Notes: generated by a model not told the origin, from the letters alone. A stretch of 64,000 bases of DNA from Thioalkalivibrio sp. ALJ3 (GCF_000377205.1 NZ_KB897905.1:554586-618585), one strand, 5' to 3'. Shown: positions 28,005 to 37,178, counted from the first letter of the stretch. Program-made: numbers and translations.

Positions 28005-29432
28005 ATGAGCACGGCCGCCGAGTCGCAGAACCGCCCGGACCGCGACTGGCGAGCGGCGCTGGCCGTCTACCGCCACCCGCGGGTGGTGGGCATGCTGTTC
28101 CTCGGTTTTGCCGCCGGACTTCCGCTACTGCTGACGGGTGGCACCTTTACCGCCTGGCTGCGCGATCTCGGGGTCGAACTCGCCTCCATCGGTTTCCTCT
28201 CCTGGGTGGGCATGGCGTACAGCATCAAGGTGCTGTGGGCCCCGATCGTGGACCGGATGCGACTCCCGTTGCTAACCCGGATCTTCGGGCGCCGGCGCGC
28301 CTGGATGCTGGCCGCGCAGGCCACCATCATGCTGGGGCTGTTCGGGATTGCCTTCACCGACCCCACCGAGCAGCTGTGGCTGGTCGCGGTATGGGCGGTG
28401 CTCACGGCCTTTGGGGCCGCCACCCAGGATATTGCGATTGATGCCTACCGCATCGAGGCGGTCAGCCAGGAGCGGCAGGGGGCAATGGCGGCCGCCTACG
28501 TCTTCGGCTATCGCGTGGCCCTGCTGACCGCCGGTGCGGGGGCATTGCATATCGCAGCCGCCGGCAACTGGAGCCTTTCCTACGCTGCGATGGCCACGCT
28601 GATGCTGGTCGGGGTCGTCTGCACCCTGATCGTGCGCGAGCCGGAAGTCGCGACGCGCGACGCGAAGACCACGCAACTGGAAGAGCGCGTGGTGCATTAC
28701 ATCAACAACACCGCGGACACCGGCCTCTGGCGGGACTTCAAGGCCTGGTTCATCGGCGCAGTCGTGTGTCCGTTCGTGGAGTTCTGGCAGCGCTTCGGAA
28801 AGATCGCCCTGCTGGTGATCGCGTTCATCGCCATCTTCCGCATCAGCGACATCTTCATGGGCGTGATGGCCAATCCGTTCTATCTGGACCTGGGCTTTAC
28901 CAAAGACGAGATCGCCAATATCGCGGCGGCCTTCGGGCTGGCGATGACCCTGACGGGAGCCGCCCTTGGCGGATTGCTGGTGGTGCGTTTCGGGATCATG
29001 CGCATGCTGATCGCCACCGCCATCCTGGCCCCGGCCACCAATCTGACGTTCTCCTGGCTGGCCACGCTGGGGCCGGAGCTCTATGGCCTCGTATTCGCGA
29101 TCATGGCGGACAACCTCTCCGGCGGGATGGCGATCTCGGTTTTCATCGCCTATCTCTCCAGCCTGACGAATTCGGCTTACACCGCCACGCAATATGCCTT
29201 GTTCAGCTCGATCATGACCCTACCGGGCCAGTTCCTGGCCGGCTTTACCGGCATATTCGCCGAGCATCTTGGTTGGTTCTGGTTCTTCGCGAGTTCTGCG
29301 CTCATTGGTATTCCCACCATCCTGCTGGCGCTTGCCCTGATGCGCTGGGCCAACCCGGACCGCATGGCCCAGCCTGGAAGGCCACCGGAACTGCAAGAAC
29401 CGCCGCAGGAACAAGAACGCTCCCCTTCGTAG
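28005..29432 (+). CDS. ampG: AmpG-family muropeptide permease (MFS)
   Basis: 475 aa with about 12-14 hydrophobic helices. The AmpG pattern is visible: an N-terminal GFAAGLPLLLTGGTFTAWL, WVGMAYSIKVLWAPIVDR, GAATQDIAIDAYRIE and, in the C-terminal half, SIMTLPGQFLAGFTGIFAEHLGW. AmpG imports anhydromuropeptides for cell-wall recycling. It stands just after xthA. No ampD or beta-lactamase gene is near, so a recycling role is more likely than resistance induction. Confidence 0.9.
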   Translation: MSTAAESQNRPDRDWRAALAVYRHPRVVGMLFLGFAAGLPLLLTGGTFTAWLRDLGVELASIGFLSWVGMAYSIKVLWAPIVDRMRLPLLTRIFGRRRAWMLAAQATIMLGLFGIAFTDPTEQLWLVAVWAVLTAFGAATQDIAIDAYRIEAVSQERQGAMAAAYVFGYRVALLTAGAGALHIAAAGNWSLSYAAMATLMLVGVVCTLIVREPEVATRDAKTTQLEERVVHYINNTADTGLWRDFKAWFIGAVVCPFVEFWQRFGKIALLVIAFIAIFRISDIFMGVMANPFYLDLGFTKDEIANIAAAFGLAMTLTGAALGGLLVVRFGIMRMLIATAILAPATNLTFSWLATLGPELYGLVFAIMADNLSGGMAISVFIAYLSSLTNSAYTATQYALFSSIMTLPGQFLAGFTGIFAEHLGWFWFFASSALIGIPTILLALALMRWANPDRMAQPGRPPELQEPPQEQERSPS

Positions 29433-29501
29433 AGACTTACCGGGGTTCAAGACGCCCCCCCTCGCATGGCCCCGCAGGCCCAGACCTGAGCGACACAAAA
29501 T

Positions 29502-29529
29502 CGCCCGCCGGCGATGAACATCGCGGGCG
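29502..29529 (-). terminator. Terminator of the apr operon (minus strand)
   Basis: CGCCCGC (29502-29508) pairs with GCGGGCG (29523-29529), with an inner CGATG/CATCG stem. On the minus strand it is followed by GATTTTGTG, a T-rich tail. It lies 58 bp after the stop of the 54-residue ORF and can end the aprMBA transcript. Confidence 0.65.
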
Positions 29530-29586
29530 GGCGGCAGGTAAGGCTGCGCCCCGTTCGACAAGGGGCGGTTGTCGGCTACCCCGGCT

Positions 29587-29751
29587 TCAGGGGCGCTTCG
29601 GTGTGGTGTACTCGGCCTCTTTCTGGAAGGACTCCCAGATCGTTTCGTAACCGACAAACCCCTTTTCGTTAGGCGGCATCTGACGGGTCACGAGATAACG
29701 GGACTTGCCATCCGGGACCTGCGGGTGTTTCTTCTCGGTATCCTGGCTCAT
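29587..29751 (-). CDS. Small 54-residue protein at the end of the apr operon
   Basis: 54 aa starting MSQDTEKKHPQVPDGKS and ending EYTTPKRP, with an RBS-like GAGGTGAA six to seven bases before the ATG. It is hydrophilic, Lys/Glu/Pro-rich, cysteine-free and without a membrane segment. The central RYLVTRQMPPNEKGFVGYE could form a short beta structure. It is the last frame before the probable operon terminator at 29502 and follows the SlyD-like gene by 92 bp on the same strand. I do not recognise it; a role linked to sulfite oxidation is inferred from place only. Confidence 0.6.
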   Translation of the reverse strand: MSQDTEKKHPQVPDGKSRYLVTRQMPPNEKGFVGYETIWESFQKEAEYTTPKRP

Positions 29752-29843
29752 GTTTCATTCACCTCGCTTCGATGAAAAAAAGGGGATGGGACACTCACGT
29801 CTCGCTCCCCAGACATACTGACAGGCCGGGTGAACCGGCTCCA

Positions 29844-30356
29844 TCACTCGATGGGCACCGCTCGTCCGCTGTCGATTTCCGGGCCCGACTCCACCTTGCC
29901 ACCATGCTCGATTTCTTCAGCAGTGGCATCACGCACCAACAACACATTCAGCTTGAAAATCACCTGTCGGCCACACAGTGGGTTATTGCCATCGATGGTG
30001 ATCGTCTTGTCGTCGAGCCGCGTAACCAGAAAGTTCTTGGTCTGGCCTCGATCGTTTTCCATCAGGATCGCCGTACCGACTTTGCGGTACTCCTCCGGCA
30101 CGTTTTCGATCGCTTCCGTGATCACCAGGGACTCGTCGCGCGGACCGTACAGCGCATTGCAATCGATGGGGACCTCGATGGTTTCGCCCTGCGCCTTGCC
30201 CTCAAGCTCGCCCATCACCTTGGGCGACAGGACTTCATTGACGCCGTGCACATAACCCAGCGGGAACTCGACCTCGGTCAGGACCTGGCCGGATTTCTCG
30301 TCGATGACCTGATAGTTCAGTTCGACGTACTTGTTGTCCTTGATTACATCTGTCAT
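29844..30356 (-). CDS. FKBP-type peptidyl-prolyl isomerase, SlyD-like
   Basis: 170 aa. It opens with the SlyD-type FKBP pattern (VELNYQVIDEKSGQVL, PLGYVHGVNEVLSPKVMGELEGKAQGE), then an insert-in-flap segment (NALYGPRDESLVITEAIENVP) and a returning FKBP strand (DGNNPLCGRQVIFKLNVL). The His/Cys-rich metal-binding tail of E. coli SlyD is absent. It would speed prolyl isomerisation and chaperone folding in the cytoplasm. Position behind aprA suggests help with folding or cofactor insertion of Apr, which is inference. Confidence 0.88.
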   Translation of the reverse strand: MTDVIKDNKYVELNYQVIDEKSGQVLTEVEFPLGYVHGVNEVLSPKVMGELEGKAQGETIEVPIDCNALYGPRDESLVITEAIENVPEEYRKVGTAILMENDRGQTKNFLVTRLDDKTITIDGNNPLCGRQVIFKLNVLLVRDATAEEIEHGGKVESGPEIDSGRAVPIE

Positions 30357-30372
30357 TCAAAGTCCCGCAATC

Positions 30373-30723
30373 TCAAAAAATGGACGCACCGAAGATCCGC
30401 ACCTCGCCTTCCTCGTAACCGAGGACCATGCGGCCAAGCCACTCGCCTTCCTTCTTCGTGCTGCGCACCCGGTACAGAACGGTCACGTGTTCGCCGCGAC
30501 GGATGATGCCGAGGAAATCCCAGTCCTCCTTCAGGTTGCGGGTCAGTTCGCTCTGGGCGAACTGTTTGCCCACTTCAACCTCGTTAAGGCCGAACAGCAG
30601 ATGATAGGAGAACCGGCGGACGAACTTGCCGTACTGGCCCTTGTTCGAGTACTTGATCAGATCACTCCACATGGGGTGGGCGATCTCCAAGATCTCCTCG
30701 TCGGAGTGATCGATGATGTTCAT
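30373..30723 (-). CDS. Conserved-looking hypothetical protein downstream of aprA
   Basis: 116 aa from the ATG at 30723, which has AGGAG six bases upstream; an ATG 14 codons earlier (30765) is the alternative. It is soluble and cysteine-free, with a helical N-terminal half (DEEILEIAHPMWSDLIKYSN, YGKFVRRFSYHLL) and a beta-rich C-terminal half (WDFLGIIRRGEHVTVLYRVR, GEWLGRMVLGYEEGEVRIFG). The second half resembles small NTF2-like or SnoaL-type folds in rhythm, without a firm match. It lies between aprA and the SlyD-like gene in the same direction. Confidence 0.65.
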   Translation of the reverse strand: MNIIDHSDEEILEIAHPMWSDLIKYSNKGQYGKFVRRFSYHLLFGLNEVEVGKQFAQSELTRNLKEDWDFLGIIRRGEHVTVLYRVRSTKKEGEWLGRMVLGYEEGEVRIFGASIF

Positions 30724-30880
30724 CGACGTCTCCTGCGGTGTCTGTGCTTCAGCTGCACTGGTCATGTTGAAACCCCCGGGGGGTGGCGGTTGAAAGAGAA
30801 GACCAACGCGCGAACGCGTTGGCCAACGCTGCTTCCGGTCGTGGTGACGGGGTCGCAGCCGACCCCGTCACGTTAGTACC

Positions 30881-32779
30881 CTAGGCTTCCGCTTTCTCGG
30901 GCTCGGCCGGGGCCTCGTCCTTGTCGACCAGGTGATAGCACGGCGCCTTCTCCATGGTGTACTCGCCGGTCTTCGGATCACGACGGGAGACCGTCAGGTG
31001 ATGCCAGTTCTTGTCGTCGAGCTTCATGTAGTCGCCGCGATAGTAGTAGCCCGGCCAGCGCGTTTCCTTGCGGAACAGCGTGTGGTGGAAGACGCTCTCG
31101 GCCGTGCGTACGCGGTGCTTCAGCTCCCAGGCACGCAACAGCTCGTGGATGTCCTCCGCGGCCAGCTTTTCCAGGTCCTCTTCGAGGATGTGCATCTTCT
31201 TCAGGCCGATATTGAGCAGCTTTTCGTTGGTCATGTAGCTGACCGTCACGCCACCGCAGTATTCGTCCATCAGCTTCTGCAGGCGGTCAAGGCCCTGGCG
31301 CGGGTTGATGTAGTTCGGGTTGACCGAACCGGCAACAACCTCGTTGCGGTAGATCTTGTAGTGCTCGAGCGGTTTGTAGATCTCCTCTTTGCGCTTGTTG
31401 ATCTGCGAATCGGAGACGCGGATACCGTCGGCCTTGCCATCGTCGATGTACTTGCAGGCAGCCTTCGCGGCCAGCCGGCCTTCGGTGAAGGAACCGGAGG
31501 AGAACGCATGCGGCGTCCCGCCCACGGCGTCGCCGGCACCGAACAGGCCTTCGACACTGGTCATGCGATTGTAGCCCCAGAAGTACTCGGGCGGGGAGAC
31601 ATCCTCCGGACCGGAGCACCAGGCGCCGCAACCCGTTGCGTGCGAGCCCATCACGTAGGGCTCCGAGGTGGTCAGCTCGGGGTTCTCGTTCTTGGGGTCG
31701 ACGTCGGTGGCGGCCCACAGCACAGCCTGGCCGACGGTCATGCCCAGGAAGTTTTCCCAGCCCACCTCTTCAAGGTGCGGATCCTGGAAGGCCTCCATGG
31801 TAACCATGTGGATCGGACCACGACCAGCGTTCACTTCGTTGAGGAAGGCATGGTTGCGCAGGCAGGTCGGGATCGGACGGTGGGTCCGGTGGGAGGCCTC
31901 CGGATCGAGGTACTCCTTGCCGACCATCTCCTGTAGCCCTGGCCACCACTTGGACTCGTACTCTTCACCGTTGCAGTTCTGCGTACGGGTCTTCAGGTGC
32001 AGGAAGTAGGCACCGACCGGGCCATAGCCATCCTTGAAGCGGGCCAGCACGATGCGGTTTTCCATCTGGGTCATCTTGGCGCCGGCATTGATCAGCAGAC
32101 CGTAGGCCGAACCGGAAGACCACGGCGCGTACCAGACGCGGCCCGCACCTTCACCGACCGAACGCGGCTTGAAGATCATCGAGGCGCCGCCCGCGGCAAC
32201 GATTACCGTCTTCGACTTAAAGACGTGATAGTTGCCGGTACGCACATTGAAGCCCACGGCCCCGGCCACCCGGTTCTCCTTGGACTCGTCCATCAGGAGA
32301 TGGGTGACACAGATGCGGTTGTAGATCGTGTCGGCGGACTTCTTGGCGGCCTCGGCCACGATCGGCTTGTAGGACTCGCCGTGGATCATGATCTGCCAGC
32401 GGCCCTCACGCTGGTAGGCCCCCGTCTTCGGGTCGCGCATCAGCGGGAGACCCCACTCCTCGAACTGGTGCACGGTGGAATCCACGTGGCGCGCCATGTC
32501 GAACAGCAGATCCTCGCGCACCATACCCATCAGGTCGATGCGGGCGTAGCGCACGTGGTCTTCTGGGTTGTTCTCGCCCCAGCGGGTCCCCATGTAGCAG
32601 TTGATCGCGTACAGGCCCTGCGCCACCGCGCCGGAACGGTCGATGTTGGCCTTTTCAGCAATCACGACCTTCTTGTCCTGGCCCCAGAACCGGGCTTCCC
32701 AGGCGGCACCCGTGCCGCCCAGGCCGGCGCCACAAACCAAGATGTCGATGTTGTCTTCGACGATTGTCTTGTAGGCCAT
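30881..32779 (-). CDS. aprA: Adenylylsulfate (APS) reductase alpha subunit AprA
   Basis: 632 aa, the usual size. A flavoprotein of the fumarate-reductase fold: the FAD loop GAGLGGTGAAWEARFWG is near residue 17, with EKANIDRSGAVAQGLYAIN and the APS-site segments RWQIMIHGESYKPI and SGPEDVSPPEYFWGYNRM. In sulfur oxidisers it joins sulfite and AMP into APS, passing two electrons to AprB. The start codon overlaps the aprB stop (ATGA). Direction (oxidative) is inferred from soeABC and the presence of aprM. Confidence 0.97.
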   Translation of the reverse strand: MAYKTIVEDNIDILVCGAGLGGTGAAWEARFWGQDKKVVIAEKANIDRSGAVAQGLYAINCYMGTRWGENNPEDHVRYARIDLMGMVREDLLFDMARHVDSTVHQFEEWGLPLMRDPKTGAYQREGRWQIMIHGESYKPIVAEAAKKSADTIYNRICVTHLLMDESKENRVAGAVGFNVRTGNYHVFKSKTVIVAAGGASMIFKPRSVGEGAGRVWYAPWSSGSAYGLLINAGAKMTQMENRIVLARFKDGYGPVGAYFLHLKTRTQNCNGEEYESKWWPGLQEMVGKEYLDPEASHRTHRPIPTCLRNHAFLNEVNAGRGPIHMVTMEAFQDPHLEEVGWENFLGMTVGQAVLWAATDVDPKNENPELTTSEPYVMGSHATGCGAWCSGPEDVSPPEYFWGYNRMTSVEGLFGAGDAVGGTPHAFSSGSFTEGRLAAKAACKYIDDGKADGIRVSDSQINKRKEEIYKPLEHYKIYRNEVVAGSVNPNYINPRQGLDRLQKLMDEYCGGVTVSYMTNEKLLNIGLKKMHILEEDLEKLAAEDIHELLRAWELKHRVRTAESVFHHTLFRKETRWPGYYYRGDYMKLDDKNWHHLTVSRRDPKTGEYTMEKAPCYHLVDKDEAPAEPEKAEA

Positions 32780-33258
32780 CAGTAGTACACCCCTTCTTTC
32801 AGTTTGAGACCGGCGGCCTCAAGCGTGTGCAGATCCCCCTCATCCATGCGGATGTACTTGGGCTCGTTGAACAGCAACTGGCTGTCCCGCATCGACTTGT
32901 CCGGCGCGGGCACGTCGGCCAGCTGCGGGATGTGCTTGCCCCAGGGCTTGGTAGTGATCGGCGACAGGAAATTCTTTTCCCGACCATCGCGGAACTTGAT
33001 CTTCCAGGCGATGGTGCCGCGCTCTTCGTCGCGGTCGACGCGCACGCTGTGGCCCAGAGGCGCGAAGTCCGCGTAGCCGCGTACGTCAATGGCGTGGTGC
33101 GGGCAGGCCTTGACGCAGGAATAGCATTCCCAGCACATGTTGGGTTCGATGTTGTAGGCACGACGGGTGGTTTCGTCGATATGCATGATGTCTGACGGGC
33201 AGATGTCCACGCAGTACCCACAGCCATCGCAACGGGTCATGTATACGAAAGTTGGCAT
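32779..33258 (-). CDS. aprB: APS reductase beta subunit AprB (ferredoxin-like)
   Basis: 159 aa. Two [4Fe-4S] motifs are seen: CDGCGYCVDICPSD near residue 10 and CWECYSCVKACPHHAID near 42. The C-terminal half (TTKPWGKHIPQLADVPAPD onwards) is the extended tail that wraps around AprA in known structures. It carries electrons from the AprA flavin to the membrane partner. It lies between aprM and aprA; the stop overlaps the aprA start. Confidence 0.97.
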   Translation of the reverse strand: MPTFVYMTRCDGCGYCVDICPSDIMHIDETTRRAYNIEPNMCWECYSCVKACPHHAIDVRGYADFAPLGHSVRVDRDEERGTIAWKIKFRDGREKNFLSPITTKPWGKHIPQLADVPAPDKSMRDSQLLFNEPKYIRMDEGDLHTLEAAGLKLKEGVYY

Positions 33259-33300
33259 GGTAGTCCTCGATCGATGCTGATGTTCGGGTAAATGGCTTTA

Positions 33301-34128
33301 TTAGTAGTGGTTGGGCTCTTCGCGCTGGATACCCTTCCCCATGTCCATCGGCGCGTCACGCAGCAACTCCATCGAGTGGCGCTGCTGTTGCTCGGGGTCG
33401 TCGCGCGTGAGGGTCGGGAGGTTCTCGGCGGAACCATCAGCCCGGGTAAGGCGCTTCTGATAGGCCGCGGCGGGCTTGAAGAACATGTGCGCGAACTTGG
33501 ACCAGTAGACCGTCGCGAACAGCGTCGTGGTGGCCGCCAGGAACAGCGCAAAGAACAGCCAGCCGAGCGCAGTACCCTGGGTCAGCGACCACAGGATGGC
33601 GAACGTCGACATCGCCAGCAGCGACACGATGAACAGGTCGGCACGGACCAGCTGGTACCAGCGGCGACCTTCGGAATTCACATCGACGCGAATGAAGAAC
33701 CAGAACCAGTAGCCACCAAAGGCGAGCGACAGAGCACCCAGGTGCCACAGGACCGGCCACACCCCGGCTGCCGGCTCGGTCGCGTAACCAAAGATCAGCA
33801 CGGCGGAGGAGACCACAAACACGATAAAGCCCCACATGGTGAAGAGGTGGGAGGCGCGACGCGTCGGATTCTTGAATTCGCCAGAGGTGATGACCTCTTT
33901 CCCGATGGTCTGCATCGCCATCGAAAATTTCTCGCCACCACTCACGGTACGGGTTGCGTTCTTTTCCCCTTTCTTGGCGTTCTCGAAGAAATACGTGGCG
34001 CTCCTCTTGTGCATCATGTCGAGGATCGTGCCAGCAGCCACCAGGATGACCATGAGCACGACATACCACTGCATTGCGGCTGGTGGAATAAACGCAGCCA
34101 GTTCGGCAAAGGGATTACTAGTGATCAC
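33301..34128 (-). CDS. aprM: APS reductase membrane anchor AprM
   Basis: 275 aa from the GTG at 34128, chosen because a perfect AGGAGG stands 9 bases before it; a GTG 12 codons upstream lacks such a site. About five to six membrane helices are visible (MQWYVVLMVILVAAGTI, TMWGFIVFVVSSAVLIFGY, VLWHLGALSLAFGGYWFWFF, LFIVSLLAMSTFAIL, GWLFFALFLAATTTLFATVYW). In phototrophic and chemotrophic sulfur oxidisers aprM precedes aprBA and is thought to link Apr to the quinone pool, replacing QmoABC. No qmo genes are seen here. Confidence 0.88.
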   Translation of the reverse strand: MITSNPFAELAAFIPPAAMQWYVVLMVILVAAGTILDMMHKRSATYFFENAKKGEKNATRTVSGGEKFSMAMQTIGKEVITSGEFKNPTRRASHLFTMWGFIVFVVSSAVLIFGYATEPAAGVWPVLWHLGALSLAFGGYWFWFFIRVDVNSEGRRWYQLVRADLFIVSLLAMSTFAILWSLTQGTALGWLFFALFLAATTTLFATVYWSKFAHMFFKPAAAYQKRLTRADGSAENLPTLTRDDPEQQQRHSMELLRDAPMDMGKGIQREEPNHY

Positions 34129-34645
34129 GGCGTCAGGCCTCCTCAACATGTCCAATTGGCCCACCGAGTCTGTGATAAATCGATCTTGCGCTTCAAATCA
34201 AACTTGCTTGCCGCGACATAAGCGGAATGAATGGGTCGATATGCTAATTTAGGGAAACGCTAATCTATGGCGTCAGCCGCCGCTTTATCCCGTACTGGGA
34301 TTCCACCCTGAGCCGGTATCTGTTTGGAAAGTCGTGGCACGCGGCCTTTGGCATCGTGCAACCCATGGTTGCGGGCCTGTCGACCACGAACGACCGGCCG
34401 GAGGCGCGGGGCCCCGGACCGAGCCGCGTCGACCCTGCCCACCACAGGCCCCTTGTGTCAGCGCAGGCTGGATAGGGGTCAAGTAACCCGGCGCTTTATG
34501 GACTATCTTGTGCTACGTTCGGGTTCGACTCGCACGGCGGCCAAACACGCGCCCGGCCGATCGCATGCGATCCGAGCACGACATCCGGCGGCTTCGGCCG
34601 CCCCATACATAGCCCACAACCAGCGTCGGCAGGAGACAAAGCCCC
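34129..34645. other. Divergent intergenic region aprM / sat
   Basis: 517 bp without a gene that I can support. It should hold the promoters of the apr operon and of sat. A copy of the TAGGGAAAC motif is at 34250-34269. The GC-rich stretch 34380-34480 contains short frames on both strands but none with good composition or an RBS. A GGAG Shine-Dalgarno-like site (GGCAGGAGAC) stands before the sat start. Confidence 0.5.
34250..34269 (+). repeat. Copy of the TAGGGAAAC dispersed motif
   Basis: TAGGGAAACGCTAATCTATG matches the motif found on stop codons at 49016, 52472 and 57291. Here it is intergenic, about 120 bp before the aprM start on the other strand. Confidence 0.5.
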
Positions 34646-35836
34646 ATGATCAAACCGCACGGTGCAGACACCCTGAAGCCCCTGTTTGTCTACGAACCCG
34701 AGCAACATCACGCCCTGTTGAAAGAGGCCGAAACCCTTCCCTCCGTGATGATCAGCTCCGCTGCCGCGGGCAACGCCGTCATGATGGGAGGCGGCTATTT
34801 CACGCCTCTGACCGGCTTCATGAACGTCGCCGACGCGATGAGTTGCGCGGAAAACATGAGGACCACCAGCGGGCTGTTTTTCCCGGTCCCTGTGGTCAAC
34901 CTCCTGGAGAACGCGGATGCCATTCGCGGGGCCAAGCGCATTGCCCTGCGCGACCCCAACATGGAAGGGAATCCGGTTCTCGCGATTCAGGAAGTCGAGG
35001 CGATCGAGGAGTTCACGCCCGAGCAGATGGCGACCATGACCGAGAAGGTCTATGGCACGACCGACATGGAGCACCCCGGAGTGGCCGCCTTCAACAGCGT
35101 AGGCCGCGTCTGCGTGTCGGGTCCCATTCAGGTACTTCACTTCTCCTATTTCCAGGACGACTTCCCCGACACCTTCCGCACCGCCGTGGAGATCCGCAAC
35201 GAGATCGCCGAACGCGGCTGGAACAAGGTGGTGGCCTTCCAGACCCGCAATCCGATGCACCGCGCCCACGAAGAGTTGTGCCGCATGGCGCTGGAGCAGC
35301 TCAATGCCGATGGCGTGGTGATCCACATGCTGCTGGGCAAGCTGAAACCCGGCGATATCCCGGCCCCGGTGCGGGACGCCGCGATTCGCAAGATGGCGGA
35401 GATCTACTTCCCTCCGAACACGGTGATGATCACCGGTTACGGCTTCGACATGCTCTATGCGGGGCCGCGAGAGGCGGTGCTGCACGCGCTGTTCCGCCAG
35501 AACATGGGGGCCACCCATTTCATCGTCGGTCGTGATCATGCCGGCGTGGGGGATTACTACGGCCCGTTCGATGCCCAGACCGTCTTCGATACGGACGTCC
35601 CGGACGGCGCCTTGGAGATCGAGATCTTCCGGGCGGACCATACCGCCTTCTCGAAAAAGCTCGGCCGCGTTGTGATGATGTGCGATGCGCCCGACCACAC
35701 AAAGGAGGACTTCGTGCTCCTGTCCGGCACCAAGGTGCGCGAGATGCTGGGCCGCGGCGAGGCGCCTCCGGTCGAGTTTTCGCGCCCGGAAGTGGCGGAG
35801 ATCCTGATGGACTACTACCAGAGCATCAACAAGTAG
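34646..35836 (+). CDS. sat: Sulfate adenylyltransferase (ATP sulfurylase), dissimilatory type
   Basis: 396 aa, the homo-oligomeric Sat type rather than CysDN. The nucleotide site FQTRNPMHRAHEELC and the GRDHAGVGDYYGPFDAQ loop are present, and the C-terminal APS-kinase domain of other Sat proteins is absent. In the oxidative direction it turns APS and PPi into sulfate and ATP, the substrate-level phosphorylation step after Apr. It is divergent from aprMBA and ends at a double hairpin. Confidence 0.97.
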   Translation: MIKPHGADTLKPLFVYEPEQHHALLKEAETLPSVMISSAAAGNAVMMGGGYFTPLTGFMNVADAMSCAENMRTTSGLFFPVPVVNLLENADAIRGAKRIALRDPNMEGNPVLAIQEVEAIEEFTPEQMATMTEKVYGTTDMEHPGVAAFNSVGRVCVSGPIQVLHFSYFQDDFPDTFRTAVEIRNEIAERGWNKVVAFQTRNPMHRAHEELCRMALEQLNADGVVIHMLLGKLKPGDIPAPVRDAAIRKMAEIYFPPNTVMITGYGFDMLYAGPREAVLHALFRQNMGATHFIVGRDHAGVGDYYGPFDAQTVFDTDVPDGALEIEIFRADHTAFSKKLGRVVMMCDAPDHTKEDFVLLSGTKVREMLGRGEAPPVEFSRPEVAEILMDYYQSINK

Positions 35837-35840
35837 CGGG

Positions 35841-35899
35841 ACCGGGCTGCGGCCCGGTTCACGAGGAGAAATGGTGGCGGGGAATCCCGCCACCGTTTT
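35841..35899 (+). terminator. Double hairpin after sat
   Basis: The first stem is ACCGGGC / GCCCGGT (35841-35858). The second, 9 bp, GGTGGCGGG / CCCGCCACC (35873-35894), is followed by GTTTT and is the stronger terminator. It also separates sat from the convergent CBS gene. Confidence 0.85.
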
Positions 35900-35903
35900 G
35901 CAT

Positions 35904-36509
35904 TCAGTAGGTCTTCGACAATGCCGCCTGGATCTCGGCGAAGGTCCGTGCGACATCGAATGTCTGCACCGACACCCCCAGCTGGCGGCCAATCTGCGTG
36001 GCCGAGAACATACCCCGGATGCGGGTCTCACCAGTAGCCGGGTCAGTCTGCCCGACCAGCGCATGCTGACGCCCCCAGTCCTTCAGGGTCGCGATAATGT
36101 CGCCGACATCGGCCTGCATCACCCGCTGCATGTCCAGGAGATCCACGTCCTCCAGGGGCGCCATCAGGTCGCGCACTCGCAGGTCCTCGTGCCGCAGGCC
36201 ACGCTCGTTGACCATCTGGATCGGGCGTTCTCCCTGCGTGTCACGCGCCGTGATCAGACCACGCACGCGCCGCGCATCGTCGACCACAATCAGCAACCGC
36301 ACACCCTTGGCAATCATCTGCTCCGTCGCCTGACCCAGTGTCGCGTCGGGACCGATCGTGGCCACCGGCACGCGGCGGAAGTCGGTCAGCACACACAGGG
36401 CCGAGGAGGCCAGCGTGACCCGCGGTTCCTCGTCGGTTACCTGCTGCAGCCCGGTTCCGGGAGCCGCCTTGCTCGATGGCAGGGGTTTGTGCGGAAATTC
36501 TGCGGTCAT
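35904..36509 (-). CDS. CBS-domain pair protein
   Basis: 201 aa from the ATG at 36509, which has GGAGAAAC upstream; a longer frame has no RBS. Two CBS motifs fill most of it: VATIGPDATLGQATEQMIAKGVRLLIVVDDARRVRGLITARD and the second half ending GRQLGVSVQTFDVARTFAEI. CBS pairs usually bind adenine nucleotides and report energy state. Its placement beside sat and apr, which consume AMP and PPi, makes AMP/ATP sensing attractive, but that is inference. Confidence 0.8.
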   Translation of the reverse strand: MTAEFPHKPLPSSKAAPGTGLQQVTDEEPRVTLASSALCVLTDFRRVPVATIGPDATLGQATEQMIAKGVRLLIVVDDARRVRGLITARDTQGERPIQMVNERGLRHEDLRVRDLMAPLEDVDLLDMQRVMQADVGDIIATLKDWGRQHALVGQTDPATGETRIRGMFSATQIGRQLGVSVQTFDVARTFAEIQAALSKTY

Positions 36510-36641
36510 CGCGTTTCTCCATCCAGGGTGGGAACCTAGACGATGCCCTGACAAACGCGTGCTGACAAGCCAACCCCGTGCGACACGAGCATTGCCGCGA
36601 TATGCGACAGACGGGGATAGCCCCCAACGGCCCCCGACAGG

Positions 36642-37178
36642 TCACTGCGTTGCGGCCGCAGCCTCCTCCGGCGTCGGCCGGATCTCGAACGACATGCTGT
36701 CGAGGTCCCCCAGCGCCCAGGTAGCCTCGGGCGCACCAAGACCGGCCACAGTACCTGGATTGACGACCCAGGTGGTCCCGTCCTTCACATGCGGTTGCTG
36801 GCGAATTTCAGTCTCGTGGCTGTGCCCGCAGCAAACGAGATCGTAGTCTCCCGTGCAGGCCATTGCATGGGCGTAGTGGGGATAATGCGTGACAAAGATG
36901 CGGCGGCCACCGAGGGTGATGGTGGCATCCAGCCCGTAGTAATGCAGCAGGCCGTTGGACTGGTGGGCGATGCGCGAGATCGCGACCGGGTCACCCAGGT
37001 TGTTGCCATGCACCGCGTGGATCGGCACACCCAGCTTCAGCGAGGCGCGCAGCGTATTTCCGCCAATTACGTCACCACAGTGGATGACGGCCTCGGCCCC
37101 CGCGGCAATACCGGCCTCGATCGCCCGGGCCAGCATGGGGCCGCGGTCATGGCTGTCGGAAACAATGCATACCTTCAT
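36642..37178 (-). CDS. YfcE/MJ0936-type metallophosphoesterase
   Basis: 178 aa. The calcineurin-like motifs are complete: SDSHDRG (DxH, residues 7-10), HCGDVIG (GD), HGNNLGD (GNH-like, with Asn for the His), THYPHYAHA and CCGHSHE (GHxH). Such enzymes hydrolyse phosphodiesters with two metal ions; natural substrates are unknown. It is divergent from soeA. The Asn-Asn-Leu in place of GNCD/GNHD is common in this subfamily. Confidence 0.88.
   Translation of the reverse strand: MKVCIVSDSHDRGPMLARAIEAGIAAGAEAVIHCGDVIGGNTLRASLKLGVPIHAVHGNNLGDPVAISRIAHQSNGLLHYYGLDATITLGGRRIFVTHYPHYAHAMACTGDYDLVCCGHSHETEIRQQPHVKDGTTWVVNPGTVAGLGAPEATWALGDLDSMSFEIRPTPEEAAAATQ

Noticed and set aside
34260-34482. Short minus-strand frames in the aprM-sat gap
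   Set aside because: No RBS, Arg/Pro/Gly-rich composition typical of random frames in GC-rich DNA.
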